NCBI RefSeq assembly: GCF_029360645.1
Contig: NZ_JARDUA010000001.1
Coordinates: 1,116,001-1,180,000 of the forward strand
DNA length: 64,000 bases
Source of the DNA: Pontibacter litorisediminis
GTDB lineage: Bacteria > Bacteroidota > Bacteroidia > Cytophagales > Hymenobacteraceae
Direction of reading: 5' to 3'
The notes below the pieces were generated by a model. It saw nothing but the letters and a program-made list of their open reading frames with translations, did not search any database and was not told the DNA's origin. Numbering within the stretch: position 1 is the first letter of the stretch; every line of letters begins with the position of its first letter. Made by a program: the position numbers and the translations under genes. Positions 9,676 to 18,988 of the stretch are shown here, one piece after another.

Positions 9676-11697
9676 TTATTCGTTGGTGCGGTGTTCGGAT
9701 GGAAGCCAGTTATCGTCCAGGTGATCATGCCCCATGCCCGGGCTGGCCTCCTCTATGCGGAACACATGCACCGGCATCTCGTGCGGTCGCAGCTCCACAT
9801 AGTTGAATTCGCCGGTCCAGGTGTACTTGCGCTCCGTGAGCAGGTCGTGCACCAGGTACTGCTTGTCGGCTGGCATTTTTAATCTCCAGAGCGGCACTTT
9901 CACCCAACCGCTTTGGGTGTGGTGCGGGTCCAGGTTTACTACTACGAAGATCTTATTCTTAAAGTCGCTGCTCCACTTGGCGTAGCTTAGGATGGCTTGG
10001 TTGTCACAGTCACCAAACTCTATATTCCAGGTGGTTTGCAGGGCCGGGTTCACCTTCCTGATCTTGTTGATGAGCGTGATCACCTCCCGAATCTTGGTCA
10101 GTTTGCCCCAGTCCCAGTGCTTTACCTCATACTTCTCGGAGTCGTAGTACTCCTCCTTGCCCGGCACCGGCTGGTTGATACCGAACTCATATACCGGCCC
10201 GTACAGCCCATAGTTCGAGGACAAGGTGGCGGCCATGACCACCCGCGTGATGTGGGCCGGCTCACCCCCATCCTGCAGCGCAAAAGGCAGGATATCCGGG
10301 GTGTTCGGCCAGAAGTTCGGTCGGAAGTATTCGCGCAGCTCGCTTTGCGTCAGCTGGGTCATGTACTCACGTATCTCTTCGGCTGTGTTGCGCCAGGTGT
10401 AGTAGGTATAAGACTGCGTGAAACCTATCTTGGCCAGGCGCTCCATAACGCGTGGGCGGGTAAAGGCCTCACTCAGGAAGATCACCTGCGGGTACTGCTT
10501 GTGAATGTCGGCGATCACCCATTCCCAGAAGGCAAAGGCCTTGGTGTGCGGATTGTCCACCCGGAACACAAACACGCCCTGCTCTATCCAGTGCAGCAGC
10601 ACGCGGCGCAGCTCCCGCCACAGGTTCGGCCAGTCCTCCGTCTCAAAGTTTACCGGCAACACGTCCTGGTACTTTTTCGGGGGGTTCTCGGCATACTGCA
10701 CGGTGCCGTCGGGGCGCCATTTAAACCAAGATGGGTGCTCCTTTACATACGGATGGTCCGGGGAGCACTGGATGGCAAAATCCAGGGCCACCTCAATGCC
10801 ATGCTCCCGCGCCTGGTGCACAAACGTGCGGAAGTCATCGAGCGTGCCTAGCTCCGGAAGGATGGCGTCGTGCCCGCCCTCGGCTGCGCCGATGGCCCAC
10901 GGAGAGCCCGGCTCGCCCGGCTCAGAGGTCACGGAGTTATTCTTGCCCTTGCGGAAAGCGCGGCCGATCGGGTGGATCGGCGGCAGGTAAATCGTGTCGA
11001 AGCCCATCTCTGCGATGCGCGGCAGCAGGCGGATACAATCCTGGAAGGTGCCATGGCGGCCGGCCTCTTGCGCGGCAGACCTTGGGAAGAACTCGTACCA
11101 GGCACTGAACAGCGCCTTTTGCCGCTCTACGTCCAGTTGCAATACTTTATCGTAGGTGGTCACGTTCTCCTTTTCGCAGCAGGCGTTCATCAGCTCACTG
11201 GCGTCATGGCCGGTGGCAAAGGCCACGTCTTCGGCATGGGAGTGGCTGTTTCGCAGCTGCTCCGCCCACTTGCGCAGGCGTTTCTGCTGGCCAGGCTTAG
11301 CTGCCTCGGCGGCGGCCTCCATCAGCTGGGCCCCGATCTGCAGCTCTACCGTCACATCCTGGTTGGCCTCAAACTTCTTCTTCAACCCCTTCTGCCAGCT
11401 ATAAAAGTGGTCCACCCAACCTTCGATAGTATACTCATACCGCCCCATGGAGTCGGGTGTGAAGGAGGCCTGCCAGCGGTCATTGCCTAAAAACTCCATG
11501 GGCACGGACTCCCACTTTCTTCGGCGGGAGTGGCGGTAAATCAACCGGGCCTTCACCTCGTCGTGGCCATCGGCAAACACATCGGCGGTTACCACAATCT
11601 CCTCCCCCACCACGCGCTTGGCCGGGAACCTGCCACAGCTAATTTCGGGCTTTACATTCTCTATAACGACACGTTTAGTTCCTTCGAGCTGTTCCAT
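9676..11697 (-). CDS. glgE: Alpha-1,4-glucan:maltose-1-phosphate maltosyltransferase
   Basis: Adds maltosyl units from maltose-1-phosphate to growing alpha-1,4-glucan. The 673-residue length is normal for GH13_3 GlgE. It has an N-terminal beta domain (~1-115), a helical insert, then the barrel with FDTIYLPPIHPIGRAFRKG, nucleophile region GVFVFRVDNPHTKAF, acid/base in IFLSEAFTRPRVM, and a C-terminal beta domain. It is the first gene of the leftward glgE - treS/mak - glgB operon and is divergent from treZ across ~213 bp. With the neighbours, the full GlgE pathway (trehalose to maltose to maltose-1-P to branched glucan) is encoded. Confidence 0.96.
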   Translation of the reverse strand: MEQLEGTKRVVIENVKPEISCGRFPAKRVVGEEIVVTADVFADGHDEVKARLIYRHSRRRKWESVPMEFLGNDRWQASFTPDSMGRYEYTIEGWVDHFYSWQKGLKKKFEANQDVTVELQIGAQLMEAAAEAAKPGQQKRLRKWAEQLRNSHSHAEDVAFATGHDASELMNACCEKENVTTYDKVLQLDVERQKALFSAWYEFFPRSAAQEAGRHGTFQDCIRLLPRIAEMGFDTIYLPPIHPIGRAFRKGKNNSVTSEPGEPGSPWAIGAAEGGHDAILPELGTLDDFRTFVHQAREHGIEVALDFAIQCSPDHPYVKEHPSWFKWRPDGTVQYAENPPKKYQDVLPVNFETEDWPNLWRELRRVLLHWIEQGVFVFRVDNPHTKAFAFWEWVIADIHKQYPQVIFLSEAFTRPRVMERLAKIGFTQSYTYYTWRNTAEEIREYMTQLTQSELREYFRPNFWPNTPDILPFALQDGGEPAHITRVVMAATLSSNYGLYGPVYEFGINQPVPGKEEYYDSEKYEVKHWDWGKLTKIREVITLINKIRKVNPALQTTWNIEFGDCDNQAILSYAKWSSDFKNKIFVVVNLDPHHTQSGWVKVPLWRLKMPADKQYLVHDLLTERKYTWTGEFNYVELRPHEMPVHVFRIEEASPGMGHDHLDDNWLPSEHRTNE

Positions 11698-11910
11698 TAA
11701 GCTTTGTTTATACTTTAACCGTTGTACGTACTTATCTGAGGTAAATATGTTTCGTTGAATATTACAGACGATGCCCTAACGCTCGTCAGCAGCCCTGGCA
11801 GTGCCGCCAAGACACTAAAAAACCGTTAGGATATACTCAAGCGTCTTCAAAACGCACAACCTAATCCCTGCAAAGTCAGTTAATACGTGCTGAGAAAATT
11901 CCCGTTTTTT
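11698..11910. promoter_or_regulatory. Divergent control region between the GlgE and TreYZ operons
   Basis: This 213-bp stretch separates glgE (leftward) from treZ (rightward), so it must hold promoters for both operons. It is AT-richer than the flanking genes. A copy of the TATACTT heptamer lies at 11709-11715, just upstream of the glgE start. No convincing TAnnTTTG box or long dyad was found by eye, so precise promoter positions are not proposed. Confidence 0.5.
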
Positions 11911-13761
11911 ATGGCAATACTGAGAGAGATAGGAGCACATTATTCTCCTGATAAGGAAGGAACCGTTTTTACCGTATGGGCACCCAAGGCTGAACAGGTG
12001 GACATTCTGCTGCACAAGCCCGAACCCATAAAAGTAACACTGCAGAGAGAAGCCATGGGATATTGGACCGCCCTGAGCGAGTTTGCCACCCCCGGCACCC
12101 GCTATACTATTTCACTGAACGGGGAGACGGAGCGTCCCGATCCGGCCTCACATTTCCAGCCCGATGGCGTGCATGAGGCCTCGGCGGTGGTAGACCATCA
12201 CTCCTTTTCCTGGACTGATAAGAATTGGAAGAACCTTCCACAGCACCAATACATCATCTACGAGCTGCATGTGGGCACCTTTACCCCGGAAGGCACTTTC
12301 GAGGCGATCATCGACCGTTTGCCGGAGCTAAAGGAATTGGGGATCACGGCCATTGAACTGATGCCGGTGGCGCAGTTCCCCGGCAGCCGCAACTGGGGCT
12401 ACGACGGCGTGCTGCCCTTTGCCGTGCAGAACTCCTACGGCGGCCCCGAGGGGCTGAAGAAGCTGGTGAACGCCTGCCATGAGCAGGAGCTGGCTGTGGT
12501 GCTGGACGTGGTGTACAACCACATGGGCCCCGAGGGAAACTACCTCAACGACTTCGGCCCCTACTTTACCGACAAGTATAAAACGCCCTGGGGCTCGGCC
12601 CTCAACTTCGACGACAACCACTCCGACGCGGTGCGTAACTACTTTGTCCAAAACGCCCTCATGTGGCTGCGCGACTACCACATTGATGCCTTGCGCCTGG
12701 ATGCGGTGCACGTCATTTACGATATGGGCGCAAAGCACTTCCTGCAGGAGCTACAGGAGCATGTACAGGAGCTGGAGGAACAGGTAGGCCGCGACTTTAT
12801 ACTTATCGCTGAGAGCGACCTGAACGACGTGCGCCTGATAAACCCGATGGAGCGCGGCGGCTATGGCCTGGAAGCCCAGTGGAGCGACGATTTCCACCAC
12901 GTGATCCACGCTATGGTGACCGGGGAGCAGGAAGGCTACTACATCGGCTTCGGTAAGCCCGAGCAGCTGGCCAAGGTAATGGAGCGCGCTTTTGTCTACG
13001 ACGGGCTGTACTCGGAGCACCGCCACCGCACCTTCGGCAGCAGCACCGAGCACAACCGCGCTGAGCAGTTTATAGTCTGCTCCCAGAACCATGACCAGGT
13101 GGGCAACCGGATGCTGGGCGAGCGCCTGTCGGACCTGGTGGATTTTGAGACGCTGAAGGTGGCGGCCGGGTTGGTGATACTTTCGCCCTACCTGCCCATG
13201 CTGTTTATGGGCGAGGAGTATGGCGAGAAGAACCCATTCCTGTACTTTGTGAGCCACGGCGATAAAGACCTGATAGAGGCGGTGCGCAAGGGCCGCCGCG
13301 AAGAGTTCAAGGCCTTTGCCTGGCAGGGCGAGGCGCCCGACCCGCAGAGCGAGGACACCTTCAACCGCTCTAAACTAAGCCGAAGCTATACTTCCGACAC
13401 ACAGCAGAACCAGCTGCGCGAGTTCTACAGGCGCCTGATACAACTGCGCAAAAGCTCCCCTGCCCTCTCCAGGCCGGACAAGGATAAAATATCGGCCCGA
13501 ATGGATACGCAGGACATGGTGCTGCACTTGATGCACCAGACAAAAGAACCAAACCTGTACTGCCTCTTTAACCTGAGCGACTCGGAGCAAAACATAAAGC
13601 TGTCCCCTGCGCTGGAGACTTCCGGCAATTGGAAAGCCATACTTCACTCCGCCTCCGAAGAGTGGGGCGGTGCCGGAGCAGCGCTGCCAGAGCAGTTAGA
13701 GCAGAAGGCGGAGGTAAGCCTGCCCGCAAAATCGGTTCTTATACTTCAACAACAGCAGTAG
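11911..13761 (+). CDS. treZ: Malto-oligosyltrehalose trehalohydrolase
   Basis: Releases free trehalose from maltooligosyl-trehalose made by TreY. The CBM48-like N-domain (GTVFTVWAPKAEQVDILLHK) leads into a GH13_10 barrel with YELHVGTFTPEGTF, IELMPVAQFPGSRNWGYDG, VVLDVVYNHMGPEGNYL, nucleophile in ALRLDAVHVIYDMG, acid/base in LIAESDLND and third Asp in CSQNHDQVGNR. The frame is open from a GTG at 11887, but the ATG at 11911 (MAILREIGAHYSPDKEG) matches the usual N-terminus and is preferred. The protein is 616 residues from that start. It lies only 4 bp before the GH57 gene, in an operon with treY. Confidence 0.95.
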   Translation: MAILREIGAHYSPDKEGTVFTVWAPKAEQVDILLHKPEPIKVTLQREAMGYWTALSEFATPGTRYTISLNGETERPDPASHFQPDGVHEASAVVDHHSFSWTDKNWKNLPQHQYIIYELHVGTFTPEGTFEAIIDRLPELKELGITAIELMPVAQFPGSRNWGYDGVLPFAVQNSYGGPEGLKKLVNACHEQELAVVLDVVYNHMGPEGNYLNDFGPYFTDKYKTPWGSALNFDDNHSDAVRNYFVQNALMWLRDYHIDALRLDAVHVIYDMGAKHFLQELQEHVQELEEQVGRDFILIAESDLNDVRLINPMERGGYGLEAQWSDDFHHVIHAMVTGEQEGYYIGFGKPEQLAKVMERAFVYDGLYSEHRHRTFGSSTEHNRAEQFIVCSQNHDQVGNRMLGERLSDLVDFETLKVAAGLVILSPYLPMLFMGEEYGEKNPFLYFVSHGDKDLIEAVRKGRREEFKAFAWQGEAPDPQSEDTFNRSKLSRSYTSDTQQNQLREFYRRLIQLRKSSPALSRPDKDKISARMDTQDMVLHLMHQTKEPNLYCLFNLSDSEQNIKLSPALETSGNWKAILHSASEEWGGAGAALPEQLEQKAEVSLPAKSVLILQQQQ

Positions 13762-13765
13762 CGCA

Positions 13766-16189
13766 ATGAATAAGTATATCTGCATACACGGCCACTTTTA
13801 CCAGCCCCCCCGCGAGAACCCTTGGCTCAACGAGGTGGAGCTGCAGGAGTCGGCGGCCCCTTACCACGACTGGAACGAACGCATCTCCGACGAGTGCTAC
13901 GCCCGTAACTCTGCCTCGCGCATCCTCAATGGCAGTGGCAGCATCATTGACATTATCAACAACTATAGCTACATCAGCTTTAACTTTGGCCCCACGCTGC
14001 TGGAGTGGATGGAGAAGAAGGACCCGGAAACGTACCAGGCCATACTGGATGCCGATAAGCAAAGCATGAGGCGCTTCTCCGGGCATGGTTCGGCGTTGGC
14101 GCAGGTGTATAACCACATCATCATGCCGCTGGCCAACGAGCGCGACAAGCACACGCAGGTGATCTGGGGCATCTATGATTTTAAGAAGCGCTTTGGCCGC
14201 GACCCCGAAGGCATGTGGCTGGCCGAAACCGCCGCCGATGTGCCCACGCTGGAGGTGCTGGCGGAGCACGGCATCAAATTCACCATTCTCTCGCCCTACC
14301 AGGCCAAGGCGTTCCGCAAGATCGGCGATAAGGAGTGGACAAGTGCCGAGGGAGCCAAGGTTAACCCGCGCCGCCCCTACCTCTGCAAGCTTCCTTCGGG
14401 CAAAAGCATTGCGTTGTTTTTCTACGATGGCCCAGTGTCACAGGGAATCGCTTTTGAGGGCCTGCTGGAGCGGGGCGAAGACTTTGCCCACCGCCTGAGC
14501 AGTACGTTCGATGATAACAGCAAAGAGCCCCAGCTCATGCACATCGCCACCGACGGTGAAACCTATGGCCATCACCACCGGTTCGGGGAAATGGCGCTTT
14601 CTTACGCGCTGGATCACATTCAGGAAGAGAACCTGGCCCAGATAACCGTGTATGGGGAGTACCTGGAAAAGCACCCTCCCAAGTATGAGGCCCAAATTAT
14701 TGAGCCCAGCTCGTGGAGCTGCGCCCACGGCGTGGAACGCTGGCGCAGCAACTGCGGCTGCAACACCGGGGGGCACCCCACCTGGAACCAGGAGTGGCGC
14801 AAGCCTGTACGGGAGGCCTTCGACTGGCTGCGCGACCAGCTGTCGCCGCTCTACGAGCAGGAGCTGCAGAAATTCGGCGCTGACCCATGGGCTACCCGCA
14901 ACGATTACATCCAGGTGATCATGGACCGCTCAGAGGAGAATGTGCGCCAGTTCATCAAAAGCCACACAAACAGAGAGCTGACGCCTGAGGAGCAGGTGCG
15001 CTTTCTGAAGCTGATGGAGATGCAGTACCACGCCCTGCTTATTTACACCAGCTGCGGGTGGTTTTTTGATGAGGTAACCGGCATTGAAACGGTGCAGGAC
15101 ATTTTGTACGCCGCGCGTGCCTTGCAGCTGGCCCAGGATCTTTTCAGCCGCGATCTGGAGCCGGAGTTTCTTAAGTTCCTGAAAGAGGCGAAGAGCAACT
15201 ACAGGGAGCGGGGCGATGCGGCGGAGGCGTACCTGCGCACGGTGAAGCCCACTATGATAGACCTGCTGCGCGTAGGGGCACACTACGCAGTGGCGTCGCT
15301 GTTCCAAAATTTTACCGAGGTGCTGGAGCTCTACAGCTATACCGCCTCCTCCGAAGCCTATGAGTACATCCAGGCAGGCCGCCAGAAGCTGGCCGTGGGC
15401 AGGGCCAAGATCAAGAGCCGGGTGACGTGGGAGGAGATTACCGTTACCTACAGCGTGCTGCACCTGGGCGACCACCAGCTTTTTGGCGGCGTGCGCGAGT
15501 TCATGAGCCAGAAAGAGTATGAGCGGCTGCTGCAGGAGCTCAGGAGCGCCTTTGACCGGGGGTACGTTAGCGAGGTGATCATGCTGCTCGACAAGCACTT
15601 CGAGTCACACAACTACTCGTTCTGGCACCTGTTCAAGGATGATCAGAAAAAGATACTGGACCAGGTGCTGGCCCAGACCATGGAGAACCTGGAGAACGAT
15701 TTCCAGCAGCTCTACGACAACAACTACTCCCTGATCTCCGCCATCCAGACCATAGGCATGCAGATGCCGCGCCCACTGCAAACCACCGTGGATTACATCG
15801 TGAACACGCGCCTGTTGCACGAGTTTGAGTCGGAGGCCCCCAGCCCGCAGGAGATAAAACGCCTGCTGGAGGAGGTGCGCCGTATGAACGTGACCCTGAA
15901 CTACGAGGACCTGGAGTTTGCCCTGACCCAGCGCGTGGACCTGCTCATGAAAAAGGTACAGGAGAACCCGCGCGACGCCGCCACCATGGACTTGCTGATA
16001 GAGCTGCTGGAGGTGGTAAACGGCTCTAAGCTGGAGAGCGACTATTGGCAGGCCCAGAACATCGCCTTTCGGATGCAGCAGGATGGGTACCTGGACCTGA
16101 AGCAGCGTGGCGAGCAGGGCGACCAGGAGGCAGCCACCTGGGCGCAGAAGTTTGAAAAACTTTACGAGAACCTCAACTTGAACGTGTAA
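13766..16189 (+). CDS. GH57 glycoside hydrolase with DUF3536 C-terminal region
   Basis: An 807-residue protein starting MNKYICIHGHFYQPPRENPW, the GH57 opening motif (HGHFYQP). Further GH57 signatures are GMWLAETAADVPTLEVL, which holds the probable catalytic Glu, and HIATDGETYGHHHRFGEMAL, which holds the probable Asp. Residues ~300-800 match the helical DUF3536 type extension seen in this subfamily. The family includes alpha-amylases, branching enzymes and 4-alpha-glucanotransferases; the substrate here is not known. The gene is wedged between treZ (4 bp) and treY (2 bp), so it is almost certainly translated with them. It may trim or transfer glucan for the TreY/TreZ route. The family call is firm, the role inferred. 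Confidence 0.88.
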   Translation: MNKYICIHGHFYQPPRENPWLNEVELQESAAPYHDWNERISDECYARNSASRILNGSGSIIDIINNYSYISFNFGPTLLEWMEKKDPETYQAILDADKQSMRRFSGHGSALAQVYNHIIMPLANERDKHTQVIWGIYDFKKRFGRDPEGMWLAETAADVPTLEVLAEHGIKFTILSPYQAKAFRKIGDKEWTSAEGAKVNPRRPYLCKLPSGKSIALFFYDGPVSQGIAFEGLLERGEDFAHRLSSTFDDNSKEPQLMHIATDGETYGHHHRFGEMALSYALDHIQEENLAQITVYGEYLEKHPPKYEAQIIEPSSWSCAHGVERWRSNCGCNTGGHPTWNQEWRKPVREAFDWLRDQLSPLYEQELQKFGADPWATRNDYIQVIMDRSEENVRQFIKSHTNRELTPEEQVRFLKLMEMQYHALLIYTSCGWFFDEVTGIETVQDILYAARALQLAQDLFSRDLEPEFLKFLKEAKSNYRERGDAAEAYLRTVKPTMIDLLRVGAHYAVASLFQNFTEVLELYSYTASSEAYEYIQAGRQKLAVGRAKIKSRVTWEEITVTYSVLHLGDHQLFGGVREFMSQKEYERLLQELRSAFDRGYVSEVIMLLDKHFESHNYSFWHLFKDDQKKILDQVLAQTMENLENDFQQLYDNNYSLISAIQTIGMQMPRPLQTTVDYIVNTRLLHEFESEAPSPQEIKRLLEEVRRMNVTLNYEDLEFALTQRVDLLMKKVQENPRDAATMDLLIELLEVVNGSKLESDYWQAQNIAFRMQQDGYLDLKQRGEQGDQEAATWAQKFEKLYENLNLNV

Positions 16190-16191
16190 CC

Positions 16192-18897
16192 ATGACCTAT
16201 ATACCATCCGCCACTTACCGTGTGCAGACTTCGCCAAAGTTCCGGCTCAGCGACATCAAACAGCTAATCCCTTACCTGCACGACCTGGGCGTCAGCACGG
16301 TTTACTCTGCCCCTTTTTTCTGCGCCCGCCCCGGCAGTGAGCACGGCTACGACGTAACCGCCCCCTACGACATCAACCCAGAGGTGGGCACGCAGAAGGA
16401 GCTGCAGGAGATAGCGCTGGAGCTGAAGCGCCGGAACATGGGATGGCTGCAGGACATTGTGCCTAACCACATGGCCTTCCACCCCGACAACGTGTGGCTG
16501 ATGGATGTGCTGGAGAAAGGGCCGCAGTCGCACTTCTATACGTTCTTCGATATCGATTTTCATCATTCCGATTTTAGCGGGCAGGTGATGGTGCCGTTTC
16601 TGGGGGATCCGCTGGAGAAAGTGCTGGTACAGAACCAGTTGGAGCTGAAGCTGAGCGAGAAAGGCATTACGCTGAATTATTACGATAATGTGTATCCAAT
16701 CAGTGTTTCAAGCTACCGCACCTTGCTGGAGGAGGCGCTGCAGGTATCGGGCAACCCGGAGGTAACGCCGCTGGCGGAGCAATGCCTTAAAGAGCTTATG
16801 CTGCACGAGCGTGAGGAAAGTATAAACCCGGCGGCCTGGGGCAATTTTAAGAAGAAGATTTATCGATCAGAAACGCTGCGGCAGGCGCTGGAGCAGGTGC
16901 TGCAAAGTATAAACGGCAAAGAAAAGAAGCTGCGGAAGCTGCTGCAGAAACAGCATTTTATACTTTGCCATTGGCAGGAAACAGAGAAGCAGATCAACTA
17001 CCGCCGCTTCTTCACCGTGAACGACCTGATCTGCCTGCGCATGGAGCACCCCGAGGTGTTTGAGCAGTACCACCAGTTCATCAAAATGCTGTGTGACCAG
17101 GAGCTGGTGCAGGGCCTGCGCGTAGACCATGTGGACGGTCTCTTCGACCCCGCCACTTACCTGAAGCGCCTGCGCCAGCTGGCGGGGCCGGAGCAGTACC
17201 TGGTGGTGGAGAAGATTCTGGAAGGCGAAGAGCACCTGCCCGAGAACTGGCCCATTCAGGGCAACAGCGGCTACGATTTCCTGGCCTGGGTGAGCAACCT
17301 CTATACTTCCGGCAAGGCGCGTGCGCAAATAACGCAAGTCTACAGCCGCCTGGTTGCTGACGCCGCCACAGACTACGAGCAGCTGGTGTTCGATAAGAAA
17401 ATGTTCATCCTGACCAACTATATGCAGGGCGAGCTGGAGAACCTGCTGCGCCTGCTGCAGGAGCGGCAGCTCGTACCACTGGAGCCGGAGGAGCAATGGC
17501 GACAGGCGCTGGCGGTGCTGCTAGCCGCTTGGCCGGTGTACTGCATCTACAGCAACGACCTGCCCATATCCAAAGAAGAGATGAAAGTGGTGGACAAGGC
17601 CTTTGAGGAGGCACACAAACAGGCCCCGGATCTGAAGGAACAGCTGCAGCAACTGCAAATGCTTTTTATACTTGAGCCGGAGGATACTGAACAGCGAAAG
17701 CACCACAAGCTATATTTTGTGATGCGCAGCCAGCAATTCACGGGCCCGTTGGCGGCAAAAGGCGTGGAGGACACCACCTTCTACAACTATAACCGCCTCA
17801 TCTCGCTCAACGAGGTGGGCAACAGTCCGGACATTTTCCACCTGGAGCCGCAGGACTTCCACGCACGCATGCAATACCGCCAGCGCACCTATCCGCACTC
17901 CCTGAACGCCACCGCCACCCACGACACCAAGCGCGGTGAGGACGCCCGCCTGCGCCTGAACGTGCTCACTGAGCTGGCCGACGAATGGGAGCAAAAGGCA
18001 CGGCAATGGATGGAGATCACGAGAACGTATACTTCCGAACCCGTGGAGAACGACTTATACTTCCTGCTGCAGACGCTGCTGGGTGTGATGCCGCTAAACG
18101 GGGAGGTAGACGAGACGCTGGTGAAGCGGGTGCAGGATTACCTGGAGAAGGCTCTGCGCGAGGCCAAGAACAAAACAGACTGGTCGGCGCCGAACGAGCA
18201 GTACGAGCAAGCCATGAAAGAGCTGGTGCAGCAGCTGCTGGGACAGGACGACGATTTCATGCATTCCTTCCAACCATTTTTCCTGAAAGTAGCCCATTAC
18301 GGCTGGCTATACTCGCTTGGCCAGACGCTGCTCAAAATTACCTGCCCCGGTGTGCCGGATGTGTACCAAGGCTCCGAGTTGTGGGACCTGAGCCTGGTAG
18401 ACCCCGATAACCGCCGCCCGGTGGATTACGACCTGCGCCGCCGCTATCTGCAGGAGCTGCAGCAGGCCGGGGAGCACAGTGAAGCGAAGCTGCATGAGGA
18501 GCTGTTGCATCACCCTGAAGACGGTAAAGTAAAATTATACGTGCTGCACAAGGCCCTCACCACCCGCCGCGAGCTGCAAACGCTGTTCGATAAGGGGGAG
18601 TATGTGCCGCTGCAGGTGCAGGGACCGAGGCAGGCGCATGTGCTGTCTTTTGCCCGCCACCACCAGGGGCAGTGGGCACTGGTGGTCGTGCCGCTGCTGT
18701 TGGCAAGCCTGGTGGATAGCCACGGCCAGCCGCTAGGCCAGGAAGTATGGCAGGATACAAGCATCATCTTGCCCGGCAATGCGCCGCAGGCATGGCAGCA
18801 TGCGCTGGGCGGAGGCACCGTGAACGCAGCCAAGACCCTGCCCGTAGCAGAAGTACTTAAAACGTTCCCGGTTGCACTCTTAACCGCCGGCTCGTAG
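16192..18897 (+). CDS. treY: Malto-oligosyltrehalose synthase
   Basis: Rearranges the reducing-end alpha-1,4 bond of maltodextrin to the alpha,alpha-1,1 bond of trehalose. The 901-residue length is typical of GH13_26 with its large inserts. It opens with SATYRVQTSPKFRLSDIK and has SAPFFCARPGSEHGYDVT, DIVPNHMAF, nucleophile in QGLRVDHVDGLFDP, acid/base in LVVEKILEGEEHLP and third Asp in NATATHDTKRGEDAR. The C-terminal part has PDVYQGSELWDLSLVDPDNR. The start ATG lies 2 bp after the GH57 stop. The coding sequence carries several copies of AAGTATA/TATACTT in more than one frame. Confidence 0.96.
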   Translation: MTYIPSATYRVQTSPKFRLSDIKQLIPYLHDLGVSTVYSAPFFCARPGSEHGYDVTAPYDINPEVGTQKELQEIALELKRRNMGWLQDIVPNHMAFHPDNVWLMDVLEKGPQSHFYTFFDIDFHHSDFSGQVMVPFLGDPLEKVLVQNQLELKLSEKGITLNYYDNVYPISVSSYRTLLEEALQVSGNPEVTPLAEQCLKELMLHEREESINPAAWGNFKKKIYRSETLRQALEQVLQSINGKEKKLRKLLQKQHFILCHWQETEKQINYRRFFTVNDLICLRMEHPEVFEQYHQFIKMLCDQELVQGLRVDHVDGLFDPATYLKRLRQLAGPEQYLVVEKILEGEEHLPENWPIQGNSGYDFLAWVSNLYTSGKARAQITQVYSRLVADAATDYEQLVFDKKMFILTNYMQGELENLLRLLQERQLVPLEPEEQWRQALAVLLAAWPVYCIYSNDLPISKEEMKVVDKAFEEAHKQAPDLKEQLQQLQMLFILEPEDTEQRKHHKLYFVMRSQQFTGPLAAKGVEDTTFYNYNRLISLNEVGNSPDIFHLEPQDFHARMQYRQRTYPHSLNATATHDTKRGEDARLRLNVLTELADEWEQKARQWMEITRTYTSEPVENDLYFLLQTLLGVMPLNGEVDETLVKRVQDYLEKALREAKNKTDWSAPNEQYEQAMKELVQQLLGQDDDFMHSFQPFFLKVAHYGWLYSLGQTLLKITCPGVPDVYQGSELWDLSLVDPDNRRPVDYDLRRRYLQELQQAGEHSEAKLHEELLHHPEDGKVKLYVLHKALTTRRELQTLFDKGEYVPLQVQGPRQAHVLSFARHHQGQWALVVVPLLLASLVDSHGQPLGQEVWQDTSIILPGNAPQAWQHALGGGTVNAAKTLPVAEVLKTFPVALLTAGS

Positions 18898-18937
18898 TTG
18901 CTCGTTGATCGTTATTAGATATTTGTTTCTCAGCTTT

Positions 18938-18985
18938 CTAACCTCCTAACCGTCTAACTCCTAAACGCCCAAACTCTCTAACTCA
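18938..18985 (+). repeat. Six imperfect tandem octamers (CTAAC-type) just upstream of malQ
   Basis: Six consecutive 8-bp units (CTAACCTC, CTAACCGT, CTAACTCC, TAAACGCC, CAAACTCT, CTAACTCA) fill 48 bp and end 3 bp before the malQ ATG. The strand is pyrimidine-rich with a strict period of 8. They lie in the 91-bp treY-malQ spacer, where the ribosome would load. The function is unknown. Confidence 0.8.
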
Positions 18986-18988
18986 AGT

